A stretch of 64,000 nt of DNA from assembly GCA_031277855.1 (NCBI GenBank), contig JAITLO010000032.1, positions 309,149 to 373,148 of the forward strand, written 5' to 3'. This DNA is from Acidovorax sp. (GTDB lineage Bacteria; Pseudomonadota; Gammaproteobacteria; Burkholderiales; Burkholderiaceae_C). Of the stretch, positions 11,151-19,871 are shown piece after piece. How positions within the stretch are numbered: position 1 is the stretch's first letter; the number at the start of each line of letters is the position of its first letter. The notes beneath the pieces are model-generated. The model was not told the DNA's origin, ran no database searches, and saw nothing but the letters and a program-made list of their open reading frames with translations. The translations under genes were made by a program, and so were the position numbers.

Positions 11151-11843
11151 TCAGATCGCCACCAGCTTGCGTATGCCCCGGGCCTGCATCTCGCTGCCCG
11201 GCCCGCTGGCCACCACCTCGCCGCGCTCCATCACCAGGTAGCGGTCGGCCAGTTCCTCGGCAAAGTCGTAGTACTGCTCACACAGCAAAACCGCCATGCC
11301 GCGCTCCTTGGCCAGCATGCGGATCACGCGGCCTATGTCTTTGATGATGCTGGGCTGTATGCCCTCGGTGGGCTCGTCCAGAATCAGCAGTTGGGGCCCT
11401 GGCGCCAGCGCACGGGCAATGGCCAGTTGCTGCTGCTGGCCACCCGAGAGATCGCCGCCGCGCCGCTGCAGCATCTCTTGCAGCACAGGAAACAGCTGGA
11501 ACAGGTCTTGGGGAATGGGCGTGCGCCCGCTGCGATAGGCCAGGCCCATGCGCAGATTGTCTTGCACCGTCAGCCGCCCGAAGATCTCCCGCCCCTGGGG
11601 CACATAGCCTATGCCAGAGCGCGTGCGCTCATAGGTGCTGCGCCCCTCCAGGGCCTGACCTTGCCAGCGGATAGAGCCGCTGCGCAGCGCCACCAGACCC
11701 ATCAGGCTTTTGAGCAGCGTGGTCTTGCCCACGCCGTTGCGCCCCAGCAGTACGGTGACCTGGCCAACCTCGGCCCTCAGACTGACGTCGCGTAGTATGT
11801 GGGAGCCGCCGTAGTACTGCTGCAGATTGCAAACTTCAAGCAT
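11151..11843 (-). CDS. urtE: Urea ABC transporter ATP-binding protein UrtE
   Basis: Cytoplasmic ATPase of the LivF type and last gene of the urt operon. Walker A is GRNGVGKT (residues 34-41), the signature is LSGGQQQQLAIARAL, and Walker B is LLILDEPTEGIQPSI. At 230 residues it has the normal length. It lies 129 bases downstream of urtD, a longer gap than elsewhere in the operon. It pairs with UrtD to energise uptake through UrtB and UrtC. Confidence 0.93.
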   Translation of the reverse strand: MLEVCNLQQYYGGSHILRDVSLRAEVGQVTVLLGRNGVGKTTLLKSLMGLVALRSGSIRWQGQALEGRSTYERTRSGIGYVPQGREIFGRLTVQDNLRMGLAYRSGRTPIPQDLFQLFPVLQEMLQRRGGDLSGGQQQQLAIARALAPGPQLLILDEPTEGIQPSIIKDIGRVIRMLAKERGMAVLLCEQYYDFAEELADRYLVMERGEVVASGPGSEMQARGIRKLVAI

Positions 11844-11972
11844 GTGGAACTGCCCATTTCTTTGGCTCAGGAGTGCTCCGAAAATTCATAGCATCTATCG
11901 CTTTCATCCAGCCGAACTCCCATGGTTTTCACCTTGATCCGCTGGCTACCATTGCGTTGACAGCTCACTTTT

Positions 11973-12860
11973 TTAGCGTCCAAGATAGACCTCGATCACA
12001 CGCGCGTCGGCCTGCACCTGGGCCAGCGTGCCCTCGGCCAGCACGCGACCCTCGCACAGCACGGTGACCTTCTCGCTGATGGCTTCGATAAAGCCCATGT
12101 CGTGCTCCACCACCATCAGCGAATGCCGGCCCTTGAGCGAGAGCAAGAGCTCGGCCGTGCGCGCGGTTTCGGCATCGCTCATGCCGGCCACAGGTTCATC
12201 CAGCAGCAGCAGCTTGGGCTCTTGCACCAGCAGCATGCCAATCTCCAGCCACTGCTTTTGCCCGTGCGAGAGCTCGCCGGCCCGGCGCTGCAGGCTGCCT
12301 GCCAGGTGGATGGTGTGCAGCACCTCGGCCAGTCTGTCGCTGCCCGCGCTGTCCAGGCGAAAAAACAGGCTGGGCCACACCGCACGGTCCTGGCCTTTGT
12401 GCGTTTTCAGCGCCAGCTCCAGGTTTTCAAACACCGTCAGCTGCTCGAACACCGTGGGTTTCTGGAACTTGCGGCCAATGCCCAGCTGAGCAATTTCCGG
12501 CTCGTTGTGGCGCAGCAGGTCGATGGTGGAGCCGAAAAACACCGTGCCGCTGTCCGGGCGGGTCTTGCCGGTGATGATGTCCATCAGCGTGGTCTTGCCC
12601 GCGCCATTGGGGCCGATGATGCAGCGCAGCTCGCCCGGCGCAATGTCCAGGCTCAGGTCGTTAATGGCCTTGAAACCATCAAAGCTCTTTTGCACATCGT
12701 CCAGGTACAGGATGCGGCCATGCGTGGTGTCCACCTCACCCGGCGTGGCCAGGCGGCCGTAACCGGCCGAACGCCCACCCGACTCGGTCTGCAACGCGGC
12801 ATGGCGCTGGGCATGCTCCAGCACGCGGCGTGCGCCCTCGTCCATCAAATCAGGCGTCAT
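11973..12860 (-). CDS. urtD: Urea ABC transporter ATP-binding protein UrtD
   Basis: LivG-type ATPase, 295 residues. It has a roughly 48-residue N-terminal extension before the ABC domain. Walker A is GPNGAGKT (83-90), the signature is LSHGQKQWLEIG, and Walker B is LLLLDEPVAGMS. The start overlaps the end of urtC by 11 bases, so translation is probably coupled. Confidence 0.93.
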   Translation of the reverse strand: MTPDLMDEGARRVLEHAQRHAALQTESGGRSAGYGRLATPGEVDTTHGRILYLDDVQKSFDGFKAINDLSLDIAPGELRCIIGPNGAGKTTLMDIITGKTRPDSGTVFFGSTIDLLRHNEPEIAQLGIGRKFQKPTVFEQLTVFENLELALKTHKGQDRAVWPSLFFRLDSAGSDRLAEVLHTIHLAGSLQRRAGELSHGQKQWLEIGMLLVQEPKLLLLDEPVAGMSDAETARTAELLLSLKGRHSLMVVEHDMGFIEAISEKVTVLCEGRVLAEGTLAQVQADARVIEVYLGR

Positions 12861-14013
12861 GCGGCGCCTCCTTCCTAGCGCACAGCCTGGCGTGCAAGCT
12901 GGCCTGCAACCTGGTGTGCAACTGGCGCACCAGGCCAGCCAGCCCCTGCGGCAGCCACAGCGTCACGGCCACAAACAGCGCGCCCAAAAAATACAGCCAG
13001 ACCTCGGGCGCCACCACGGTGAGCCAGCTCTTGGCCCCATTCACCAACACCGCACCCGCCACCGGCCCCAACAAGGTGGCACGCCCGCCCACGGCTGTCC
13101 AGACCGCGATCTCGATGGAGTTGGCCGTGGACATCTCGCCCGGGTTGATGATGCCCACCTGGGGCACATACAAGGCCCCGGCCACACCACACATCATGGC
13201 GCTGATGACCCAGATGCTGAGCTTGTACGGCAGCGGCGCATAGCCAGAGAACATGAGCTTGGGCTCGGCATCGCGGATAGCCTGCAGCACGCGGCCGAAT
13301 TTGCTGGCCACCAGCCAGCGCGCCAGCAGATAAAAGCCCAGCAGGCAGCAGCCCGTCAGCACAAACAGCAGCATGCGCATCTGCGGCGTGGCCAGCGGAT
13401 AGCCCAGGATGCGCTTGAAATCGGTAAAACCGTTGTTGCCGCCAAAGCCGGTTTCATTGCGGAAAAACAGCAGCATGGCGGCATAGGTCAGCGCCTGGGT
13501 GATGATGGAGAAATACACCCCCTGGATGCGCGAGCGAAAGGCAAACCAGCCAAACACAAAGGCCACCAGGCCCGGTACGGCCAGCACCAGCACCACCGTG
13601 GCGGCAAAGCTGTCCGACAGCTGCCAGAACCAGGGCAACACCTGCCAGTCCAGAAACACCATGAACTCCGGCAGCGCACTGCCGGTCTGGCGCATCAAAT
13701 ACATGCCCATGACATAGCCACCCAGCGCAAAAAACAGGCCGTGGCCCAGGCTGAGAATGCCGCTATAGCCCCAGATCAAATCCATGGCCAGGACGCAAAT
13801 CGCATAGCACATGATCTTGCCCAGCAGGCCGACCATGTAGTCGGACAGATGCAGCGCACTGCCCTCCGCCACCCACAGATTGAGCATGGGCGCCAGCGCG
13901 CACACGGCCAGCAAAGCCAGCACAAAAGCCGACCACCCCGCACGCGACAGCAAGGGCCTGCGCCCTGGCAGCTGCAGCCGCGGCGCCGAAGCAGAAACAG
14001 TGCTCACATACAT
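12850..14013 (-). CDS. urtC: Urea ABC transporter permease UrtC
   Basis: Inner-membrane permease of the LivM type, 387 residues, with about ten hydrophobic segments. The conserved LivM-type stretch GHGLFFALGGYVMGMYLM lies near residue 90. It forms the channel with UrtB. About 270 bases separate it from urtB, and a dispersed hairpin repeat sits in that gap. Confidence 0.92.
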   Translation of the reverse strand: MYVSTVSASAPRLQLPGRRPLLSRAGWSAFVLALLAVCALAPMLNLWVAEGSALHLSDYMVGLLGKIMCYAICVLAMDLIWGYSGILSLGHGLFFALGGYVMGMYLMRQTGSALPEFMVFLDWQVLPWFWQLSDSFAATVVLVLAVPGLVAFVFGWFAFRSRIQGVYFSIITQALTYAAMLLFFRNETGFGGNNGFTDFKRILGYPLATPQMRMLLFVLTGCCLLGFYLLARWLVASKFGRVLQAIRDAEPKLMFSGYAPLPYKLSIWVISAMMCGVAGALYVPQVGIINPGEMSTANSIEIAVWTAVGGRATLLGPVAGAVLVNGAKSWLTVVAPEVWLYFLGALFVAVTLWLPQGLAGLVRQLHTRLQASLHARLCARKEAPHDA

Positions 14014-14199
14014 CTCAACCCTCCATCACATGCATACAAAGGCAAAGGTGCACAGCGCTGGATAAAGCGCGCTTCCGCCAGGCACACCGCGCAAGAGCCT
14101 GGGCCGGCCGCACCGCTCCGTCGCAGGCGACTCAGGGCTCCGGCACAACCCCTCCTCCGCTTGAAACCACGATGCACAAAACCGACACACCCCAGACCA

Positions 14200-14280
14200 G
14201 AGACACCGCGCAAGGGCCGCCCCGCAGCGCCGGTGTCGTCCCCCTGGGGGGAAGGCGCCGTAGGCGACTCAGGGGGGTGT
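14200..14280 (-). repeat. Intergenic hairpin repeat, copy 2 (inside the urt operon)
   Basis: Inverted copy of the element after maeB. It carries the complement of the shared 20-mer plus a C-run/G-run hairpin. It lies immediately after the urtB stop, so urtC-E mRNA must read through it. Such elements can stabilise upstream mRNA or attenuate downstream genes. Confidence 0.8.
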
Positions 14281-14281
14281 T

Positions 14282-15886
14282 TCATATCCCCCTGCCTTTC
14301 AAAGCAAACAAGCCCTGCGGCCGCTTCTGGATAAAGACGATGACCAGTACCAGCACCGCAATCTTGGCCAGCACCGCCCCTGTCCAGCCTTCGAGGAATT
14401 TGTTCAACACCCCCAGACCCAGGGCGGCATACACCGTGCCCGCCAGCTGACCCACGCCGCCCAGCACCACCACCATGAAGGCGTCGACGATATAGCTCTT
14501 GCCCAGGTCCGGCCCCACATTGCCCACCTGGCTCAAGGCGCAGCCGGCCAGGCCGGCTAGGCCGCTGCCCAGGGCAAAGGCCAGTGTGTCCACGCGGGCC
14601 GTGTTCACTCCCGTGCAGGCTGCCATGGCGCGGTTTTGCGTCACGCCGCGCACAAAAAGTCCCAGGCGGGTGCGGGCAATCAAGCAGGCCACGCCGGCCA
14701 GCACGGCCAGGGCAAACAGCACAATCACCACCCGGTTCAGCGGCAGAGTCAGATTAGGCAGCAGCTGCCAGCCCCCGCTCATCCACGCCGGGTTTTCCAC
14801 GCCCACGTTCTGCGCGCCAAACAGCGAGCGCACCAGCTGCATCAGCACCAGGCTGATGCCCCAGGTGGCCAGCAGCGTCTCCAGCGGGCGGCCATACAGA
14901 AAGCGCAGCACCGCGCGTTCCATCACGGCGCCCACCAAAGCGGCAGTCAAAAAAGCCGCAGGCACCGCCACCAGCACATAAGCGTCAAATGCGCCGGGCA
15001 GATAGCGCTGGAACAGGCTTTGCACCACATAGCTGGCATAGGCGCCCAGCATCATCAGCTCGCCATGCGCCATGTTGATGACACCCATCAGCCCATAGGT
15101 GATGGCCAGGCCCAGGGCCACCAGCAGCAAGATGCTGCCCAGGCTGATGCCGGAGAACAGCACGCCCAAACGCTGGCCCCAGGCCAGGCGATCGTCCACC
15201 TCGGCCAGGGCGCGTGTCAGCGCCTTGGCCACCTGCTTGTCGCCCTCCTCGGCCAGGCGCTCGCTCAGCAGCAGCCGGGTGGCCGGCGTGGCTTGGCGCG
15301 CCAGCTGGGCGGCAGCTGCCATGCGCTGGCCCGCGTCGCTGCTGCCCAGCAAGGCCGCTGCCCTGGCCTGCTGCAGTGCGGCCTGCACGGCGGCATCGCC
15401 CTCCTGGGCCAGAGCCTGTTCCAGCAGCGGCAAGCGTTCGGGCGTGGCATCTTGCTGCAAGGCCTGGGCCGCAGCCAGGCGCTTGGCTGCATCGACATGG
15501 CCCAGGTCCAGCGCAGCCAGGGCGGTGTCGATCTCACCGCGCATGCGGTTGTTGTTCATGACCGATTCGGCATTCGCAGGCAGCAACACGGTCTGGCCGG
15601 TGACGGGGTCTAGCGCCTGCTTGCCCTGCACCATCCAGGCCCTGCCCTGGGCCAGCACTACCGCATCGTCGGCCAGGGCCCGCAAAAAATCTGCCGTGCG
15701 TGCATCGGGCTCCAGCACGGCGGCCTGCAACGCGGCGATGCGGCTGTCGCTGTCCCCCTCGGCCATGGCCAGGGCCTGCTCGGCCGTCAAGGCCTGGGCC
15801 GGGCCCGACAGCAGCCCCGCCAGCATGACAGCGCCCGGCAGGAGGCTGTGCAGGCGCAAGCCCCGCATTCGCCACAATGTCCACAT
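14282..15886 (-). CDS. urtB: Urea ABC transporter permease UrtB
   Basis: LivH-type inner-membrane permease with a long N-terminal part. After a signal-like segment (about residues 10-35) comes a helical-repeat region of some 190 residues, rich in Ala/Leu/Gln (for example AAALLGSSDAGQRMAAAAQL). The permease core begins around SGISLGSILLLVALGLAITY. Proteobacterial UrtB proteins commonly carry such an extension. The start was chosen because GGAAGA lies eight bases before the ATG. A further in-frame start upstream adds nine residues. Confidence 0.9.
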   Translation of the reverse strand: MWTLWRMRGLRLHSLLPGAVMLAGLLSGPAQALTAEQALAMAEGDSDSRIAALQAAVLEPDARTADFLRALADDAVVLAQGRAWMVQGKQALDPVTGQTVLLPANAESVMNNNRMRGEIDTALAALDLGHVDAAKRLAAAQALQQDATPERLPLLEQALAQEGDAAVQAALQQARAAALLGSSDAGQRMAAAAQLARQATPATRLLLSERLAEEGDKQVAKALTRALAEVDDRLAWGQRLGVLFSGISLGSILLLVALGLAITYGLMGVINMAHGELMMLGAYASYVVQSLFQRYLPGAFDAYVLVAVPAAFLTAALVGAVMERAVLRFLYGRPLETLLATWGISLVLMQLVRSLFGAQNVGVENPAWMSGGWQLLPNLTLPLNRVVIVLFALAVLAGVACLIARTRLGLFVRGVTQNRAMAACTGVNTARVDTLAFALGSGLAGLAGCALSQVGNVGPDLGKSYIVDAFMVVVLGGVGQLAGTVYAALGLGVLNKFLEGWTGAVLAKIAVLVLVIVFIQKRPQGLFALKGRGI

Positions 15887-15967
15887 GCAAAAATTCTTCC
15901 AAAACAAGAGCATGGTGTGCGCTCTGCATCAGCGTTTGAAGGCGTTTTGATCAAGGCATTTTTTGAA

Positions 15968-15999
15968 AGCGCCGGCCTCCCACCAGAACGGCCGGCGCT
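15968..15999 (-). promoter_or_regulatory. Stem-loop between urtA and urtB
   Basis: A perfect 10-bp stem, AGCGCCGGCC / GGCCGGCGCT, sits directly after the urtA stop. It lacks a T run on the - strand, so it is more likely an mRNA-stabilising or partial attenuating structure. That would favour high expression of the binding protein. Confidence 0.55.
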
Positions 16000-16016
16000 C
16001 TCTCAGGCACAGGGCT

Positions 16017-17273
16017 TTACTTTTTCTCGGGCTCGTCTTTTTTCTTGTCGTTGCCGGCAATCAAAGGGCTCCAGGGCTGGGCCTTGATGGGGCCTTTGCT
16101 CTTCCACACCACGTTGAACTGGCCATCGGCCTTGATCTCGCCGATGAACACGCTTTTGTGCAGGTGGTGGTTTTTGGCATCCATCTGGCTGGTGATGCCA
16201 CTGGGCGCCTGGAAGGTCTGACCCGCCATGGCGGCAATCACCTGGTCGACATTGGTGGTCTTGGCCTTTTCCACGGCCTGCTTCCACATGTTCACGCCGA
16301 TGTAAGTGGCCTCCATGGGGTCATTGGTCAGCGGCTTTTCCTTGTGGCCGGGAATGTTCTTGGCCTTGGCATAGGCGCTCCACTTCTGGATGAAGGCCTG
16401 GTTTTCCGGGTTCTTGATCGACTGAAAATAATTCCAGGCCGCCAGATGGCCTACCAGGGGCTTGGTGTCCACACCGCGCAGCTCTTCCTCGCCCACGCTG
16501 AAGGCCACCACCGGCGCATCCCTGGCCTTGATGCCGGCATTGCCCAGCTCCTTGTAGAAGGGCACGTTGGAATCGCCATTGATGGTGGAGACCACGGCCG
16601 TCTTGCCGCCCTGGCTGAATTTTTGGATGTCGGCCACGATGGTCTGGTAGTCGCTGTGACCAAAAGGTGTGTATTTCTCGTTGATGTCGCCGTCCTTCAC
16701 GCCCTTGGCTTTGAGGTAGGCGCGCAGGATTTTGTTGGTGGTGCGCGGGTAGACATAGTCGGTGCCCAGCAGCACCCAGCGCTTGGCCGCACCGCCGTCC
16801 TTGCTCATCAGATAGTCCACGGCGGGAATGGCCTGCTGGTTGGGCGCGGCGCCGGTGTAGAAAACGTTTTTGGAGAGTTCTTCCCCCTCGTACTGCACGG
16901 GGTAGAACAGCAGGCCGTTGAGTTCCTCCACCACCGGCAGCACCGATTTGCGCGACACGCTGGTCCAGCAGCCAAAGATCACGGCCACCTTGTCCTTGCT
17001 CAGCAGTTGGCGCGTACGCTCGGCAAACAGCGGCCAGTCGGAGGCGGGATCGACCACCACGGGCTCCAGCTTTTTGCCCAGCACGCCGCCCTTGGCATTG
17101 ATCTCGTCAATCGCCATCAGCACCGTGTCTTTGAGCACGGTTTCCGAAATCGCCATCGTGCCCGAGAGACTGTGCAGCACGCCCACCTTGATGGTGTCGG
17201 CAGCCTGGGCAGTTGTGGACAGCCCCAGCGCCAGGGACACAGCCAATGTAGTGAGGGAGACACGACGATTCAT
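16017..17273 (-). CDS. urtA: Urea ABC transporter substrate-binding protein UrtA
   Basis: Periplasmic Leu/Ile/Val-type binding protein, 418 residues, with a clear Sec signal (NRRVSLTTLAVSLALGLSTTAQA). The body has the features that mark UrtA within its family: IKVGVLHSLSGTMAISE, IFGCWTSVSRKSVLPV and FYPVQYEGEE. The start was chosen for the AGGAGTG ribosome site rather than an upstream GTG. As first gene of the operon it lies behind the sigma54/NtrC control region. No urease genes are in the window. Confidence 0.95.
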   Translation of the reverse strand: MNRRVSLTTLAVSLALGLSTTAQAADTIKVGVLHSLSGTMAISETVLKDTVLMAIDEINAKGGVLGKKLEPVVVDPASDWPLFAERTRQLLSKDKVAVIFGCWTSVSRKSVLPVVEELNGLLFYPVQYEGEELSKNVFYTGAAPNQQAIPAVDYLMSKDGGAAKRWVLLGTDYVYPRTTNKILRAYLKAKGVKDGDINEKYTPFGHSDYQTIVADIQKFSQGGKTAVVSTINGDSNVPFYKELGNAGIKARDAPVVAFSVGEEELRGVDTKPLVGHLAAWNYFQSIKNPENQAFIQKWSAYAKAKNIPGHKEKPLTNDPMEATYIGVNMWKQAVEKAKTTNVDQVIAAMAGQTFQAPSGITSQMDAKNHHLHKSVFIGEIKADGQFNVVWKSKGPIKAQPWSPLIAGNDKKKDEPEKK

Positions 17274-17329
17274 TTCAGCACTCCTGCAAGCGTTGGGCAC
17301 GGCCACCATTGGCCGTCACACACAGGGAA

Positions 17330-17345
17330 TGCAATTAGCGGGCCA
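17330..17345 (-). promoter_or_regulatory. Sigma54 (RpoN) promoter of the urt operon
   Basis: On the - strand the sequence reads TGGCCCG-CTAA-TTGCA. Against the consensus TGGCACG-N4-TTGCW there is one mismatch. The GG and GC are ten bases apart, as required. It lies about 57 bases upstream of the urtA ATG. Confidence 0.75.
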
Positions 17346-17359
17346 GCCTGGCGCTTTTT

Positions 17360-17387
17360 TGTATCGCTTGCACCCACAAGCGATACA
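17360..17387. repeat. 11-bp perfect inverted repeat in the urt control region
   Basis: TGTATCGCTTG / CAAGCGATACA are separated by six bases, between the NtrC-type site and the sigma54 promoter. The A run follows the stem on the - strand, so it is not an intrinsic terminator. It may be an extra operator or a transcript hairpin. Confidence 0.6.
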
Positions 17388-17488
17388 TGCAGCCTGTACG
17401 CACAGGGGGGCGGGCCTGGGTCGGCCCTGGAGCCCTGAAACTGAAGTTGGTTGAAAAAATCCCCCCAAGCTCCAACGCAGGACAACCG

Positions 17489-17505
17489 CGCACCACACCG
17501 GTGCA
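17489..17505 (-). promoter_or_regulatory. NtrC binding site (enhancer) for urt
   Basis: TGCACC-N5-GGTGCG on the - strand matches the NtrC consensus TGCACC-N5-GGTGCA at 11 of 12 arm positions. It is about 145 bases upstream of the -24 box, a usual enhancer distance, and nine bases after the stop of the FAD oxidase gene. Confidence 0.7.
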
Positions 17506-17513
17506 GTGCACGG

Positions 17514-18905
17514 TCAAGCTTGTTGCACGCAAGCCGGCAGGCCGGCTTTGCGCAGCTTGCCGGGGTTGAGCAGGTTCAAGGGGTCGAGCATGGCCTTGGC
17601 CTGCAACAGCCCCGGGTCGAGCTGGTTGTTGCCTTTGCCGTCTTCCACCACATAGACATGGGGGTTGTGAACCAGCACGCCGTGCTGGCGGTAGATGTCC
17701 ATGATGGCGTTGAGCCGCTGCTCGGAAGTAAAGCGCACCAGTTCCACCCCGCTGCAGCTGAACAGGCCGTCGCGGTTGCGCAAAAACTCCAGGTGAAACA
17801 AAACCTCATCGCTCAATGCGCTGCGCAGTGCATGCAACTGCTCGGCAAACCGCGCGGGCTGGTAGCCGGTCTGCAAATAGGTCAGCCCCTTGTCCACCTT
17901 CAATGCATGCAAGGTGGTGTGGTTCCAGCAGTACTCGATCAGTGATTTGTGCCCACCCACCGGCTTGTCGGCCGCCCATTGGTCGCGCACGCAGTAGCGC
18001 AGCGTGCCTCCATGCTGTGCCAGCCAGCAGTGCATGGTCTCTTCGGCCTCGGGCGCCACCAAGGCCATGACGGCGTGGCAGCCCTCGGGCAAATACGCAG
18101 CCAGGCCGGTGAAATAGGCCGGTATGGGCGCGGCCATCAAGGCCAGCTCTTTTTTGGCAATGCCGGGTGCCTGGCCCAGTTGCTGGGCAAATGCCAGCGC
18201 CGCATCAAAGCCCTCAAAGGTGGCAATGCACTCCAACCAAGGAGTGGCGGGTGCCAGCGCCACCTCCAGCTCCAGCACAATCCCGGTCGTGCCATAGGTA
18301 TGGTGCAGCCGCATGGCATCCGGCCCCCGCAGCTCCAGCACACGGGGCTCGGCCTCCACCGTCATCACGCGTGCCGCCAGCACATTGCCAGGTGCAGCCA
18401 GCGGCCCGTAGGTAATGGAGCCCGCACCACCAAAGCCACCGCCGAACAAGCCCCCCAGCGTGGCACTGCGGTAGGTGGAAGGCAGCCAGCGCAGCTCCTG
18501 GCCTTGCGCGCGGGCCTGCCGGTCCAGGTCCCACAAACGCATGCCGGTCTGCGCACGGCCCACGGCGCCATGCACCCAGCACAGCTGGTTGTAGGCACTC
18601 AGGTCCAGGATCACGCCGCCGTGCAAGGGCGTGCTCTGGCCATAGTTGCCGGTACCGCTGCCGCGCACCGTGATAGGCAGCCCCTGGCGGGCGCAATGCG
18701 CCACCACGGATGCGATCTCTCCCTCGGTACGAGGGCGCACAGCCACATCCCCATACTTGCCCTGCAAGGCCTGCTTGAGCACAGGGCTGAACCAGGAAAA
18801 GTCCTGGGACAGACGCTGCAATCTCTGGGCATCGGTAATCCAGTCCAGCCTTGGCAAGGCACTGGGCAACTGGCTGCTGACCTGGGCAATCTGGTGGGCA
18901 TTCAT
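17514..18905 (-). CDS. FAD-binding oxidoreductase (GlcD/VAO-like)
   Basis: Flavoprotein oxidase or dehydrogenase of the FAD_binding_4 family. The FAD-binding PP-loop is seen in VRGSGTGNYGQSTPLHGG followed by VILDLSAYN (about residues 80-105). A substrate-domain half follows, ending LDPLNLLNPGKL. The ATG at 18905 is used, with an in-frame GTG 12 bases upstream. It follows the transporter permease by about 54 bases and is probably the last gene of the - strand operon, so it likely oxidises a product of the imported compound. The substrate is unknown. Confidence 0.82.
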   Translation of the reverse strand: MNAHQIAQVSSQLPSALPRLDWITDAQRLQRLSQDFSWFSPVLKQALQGKYGDVAVRPRTEGEIASVVAHCARQGLPITVRGSGTGNYGQSTPLHGGVILDLSAYNQLCWVHGAVGRAQTGMRLWDLDRQARAQGQELRWLPSTYRSATLGGLFGGGFGGAGSITYGPLAAPGNVLAARVMTVEAEPRVLELRGPDAMRLHHTYGTTGIVLELEVALAPATPWLECIATFEGFDAALAFAQQLGQAPGIAKKELALMAAPIPAYFTGLAAYLPEGCHAVMALVAPEAEETMHCWLAQHGGTLRYCVRDQWAADKPVGGHKSLIEYCWNHTTLHALKVDKGLTYLQTGYQPARFAEQLHALRSALSDEVLFHLEFLRNRDGLFSCSGVELVRFTSEQRLNAIMDIYRQHGVLVHNPHVYVVEDGKGNNQLDPGLLQAKAMLDPLNLLNPGKLRKAGLPACVQQA

Positions 18906-18959
18906 GGTGGTGTTCACGTTGTAGGGAAAGAGATGCGGGCGGCCATGGCTGCGGTGCGG

Positions 18960-19871
18960 TTAGTCCCGCCCCAGCTCGCTGGTGTGCCAGCCACGCAATG
19001 CGCTGCGCGTGCACCAGGCCATGAGCACGAACAGAACCACACCGGTCAGCGAGATCAAAAACAAGGCGGCAAACATGCGCGGGATGTTGAGCTGAAAGCC
19101 GGCCTGCATGATTTGGTAGGCCAGGCCTGTCCCCTGCCCGCCCGTACCGGCCACAAACTCGGCCACCACCGCCCCAATCAATGCCAGCCCCGAGGAGATG
19201 CGCAAGCCACCAAAAAAATAGGGCAAGGCGCTGGGAATGCGCAAACGCAGCAGCTGCTGCCAGCGCGTGGCCCGGTGGAGGGTGAAAAACGCGTCCAGAT
19301 CGGGCTCCACGCTGCGCAGGCCCAAGGTGGTGTTGCTGATGATGGGGAACAAGGCCACCAGAGCCGCGCACACCACGGTGGACAGCATGGGGTCTTGCAG
19401 CCAGATGATGATCAGCGGCGCCACGGACACAATCGGCGTCACCTGCAGCAGCACGGCATAGGGAAACAAGGCCGTCTCTATGCGCTTGCTTTGCACCAAC
19501 ACAAAGCTGATCAATACCCCCAGCACCGTGGCCAGTCCAAAGGCCAGCAATGTGATCTTGACGGTGACCCACAAGGCGCCGACCAATACATCCCAATCGC
19601 TCAGCAGGGTCTGAAAGACCTGCAGCGGCGAGGGCAGCAGATAGGGCGGCATGTCCAGCGCCGTCACCACGCCCTGCCAGACCAGCAGCAGCACCAGCCC
19701 CACCAAGGCGGGCAACAACACACGCTGCACCCTGGCCTGCAGCAGCCAGGGCTGTGCGGCGGGCTTGGCCTGGGCTTTTGCCGCAGCAGGCAGTGCAGAA
19801 AGAGGATGTGCCCCCACCGCCGTGGCGGCCGGAGGTGCTGACTGGGGGCGGTAAGCAGGCAACCGGCTCAT
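18960..19871 (-). CDS. ABC transporter permease (SsuC/TauC-like)
   Basis: Inner-membrane subunit, 303 residues. A roughly 50-residue Pro/Ala-rich cytoplasmic head precedes about six helices. The EAA-type loop reads LFPIISNTTLGLRSVEPDL. It belongs to the family importing sulfonates, nitrate, pyrimidine precursors and similar small anions or heterocycles. It overlaps the ATPase gene by four bases. Confidence 0.9.
   Translation of the reverse strand: MSRLPAYRPQSAPPAATAVGAHPLSALPAAAKAQAKPAAQPWLLQARVQRVLLPALVGLVLLLVWQGVVTALDMPPYLLPSPLQVFQTLLSDWDVLVGALWVTVKITLLAFGLATVLGVLISFVLVQSKRIETALFPYAVLLQVTPIVSVAPLIIIWLQDPMLSTVVCAALVALFPIISNTTLGLRSVEPDLDAFFTLHRATRWQQLLRLRIPSALPYFFGGLRISSGLALIGAVVAEFVAGTGGQGTGLAYQIMQAGFQLNIPRMFAALFLISLTGVVLFVLMAWCTRSALRGWHTSELGRD

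Noticed and set aside
12859..14334. Long + strand frame antisense to urtC
   Set aside because: Arg/His/Gln-rich shadow. It also crosses the intergenic repeat.
11151..17273. Branched-chain amino acid or short-chain amide transporter instead of urea
   Set aside because: The binding protein has UrtA-specific stretches, UrtB has its usual extension, and NtrC/sigma54 sites fit urea uptake.
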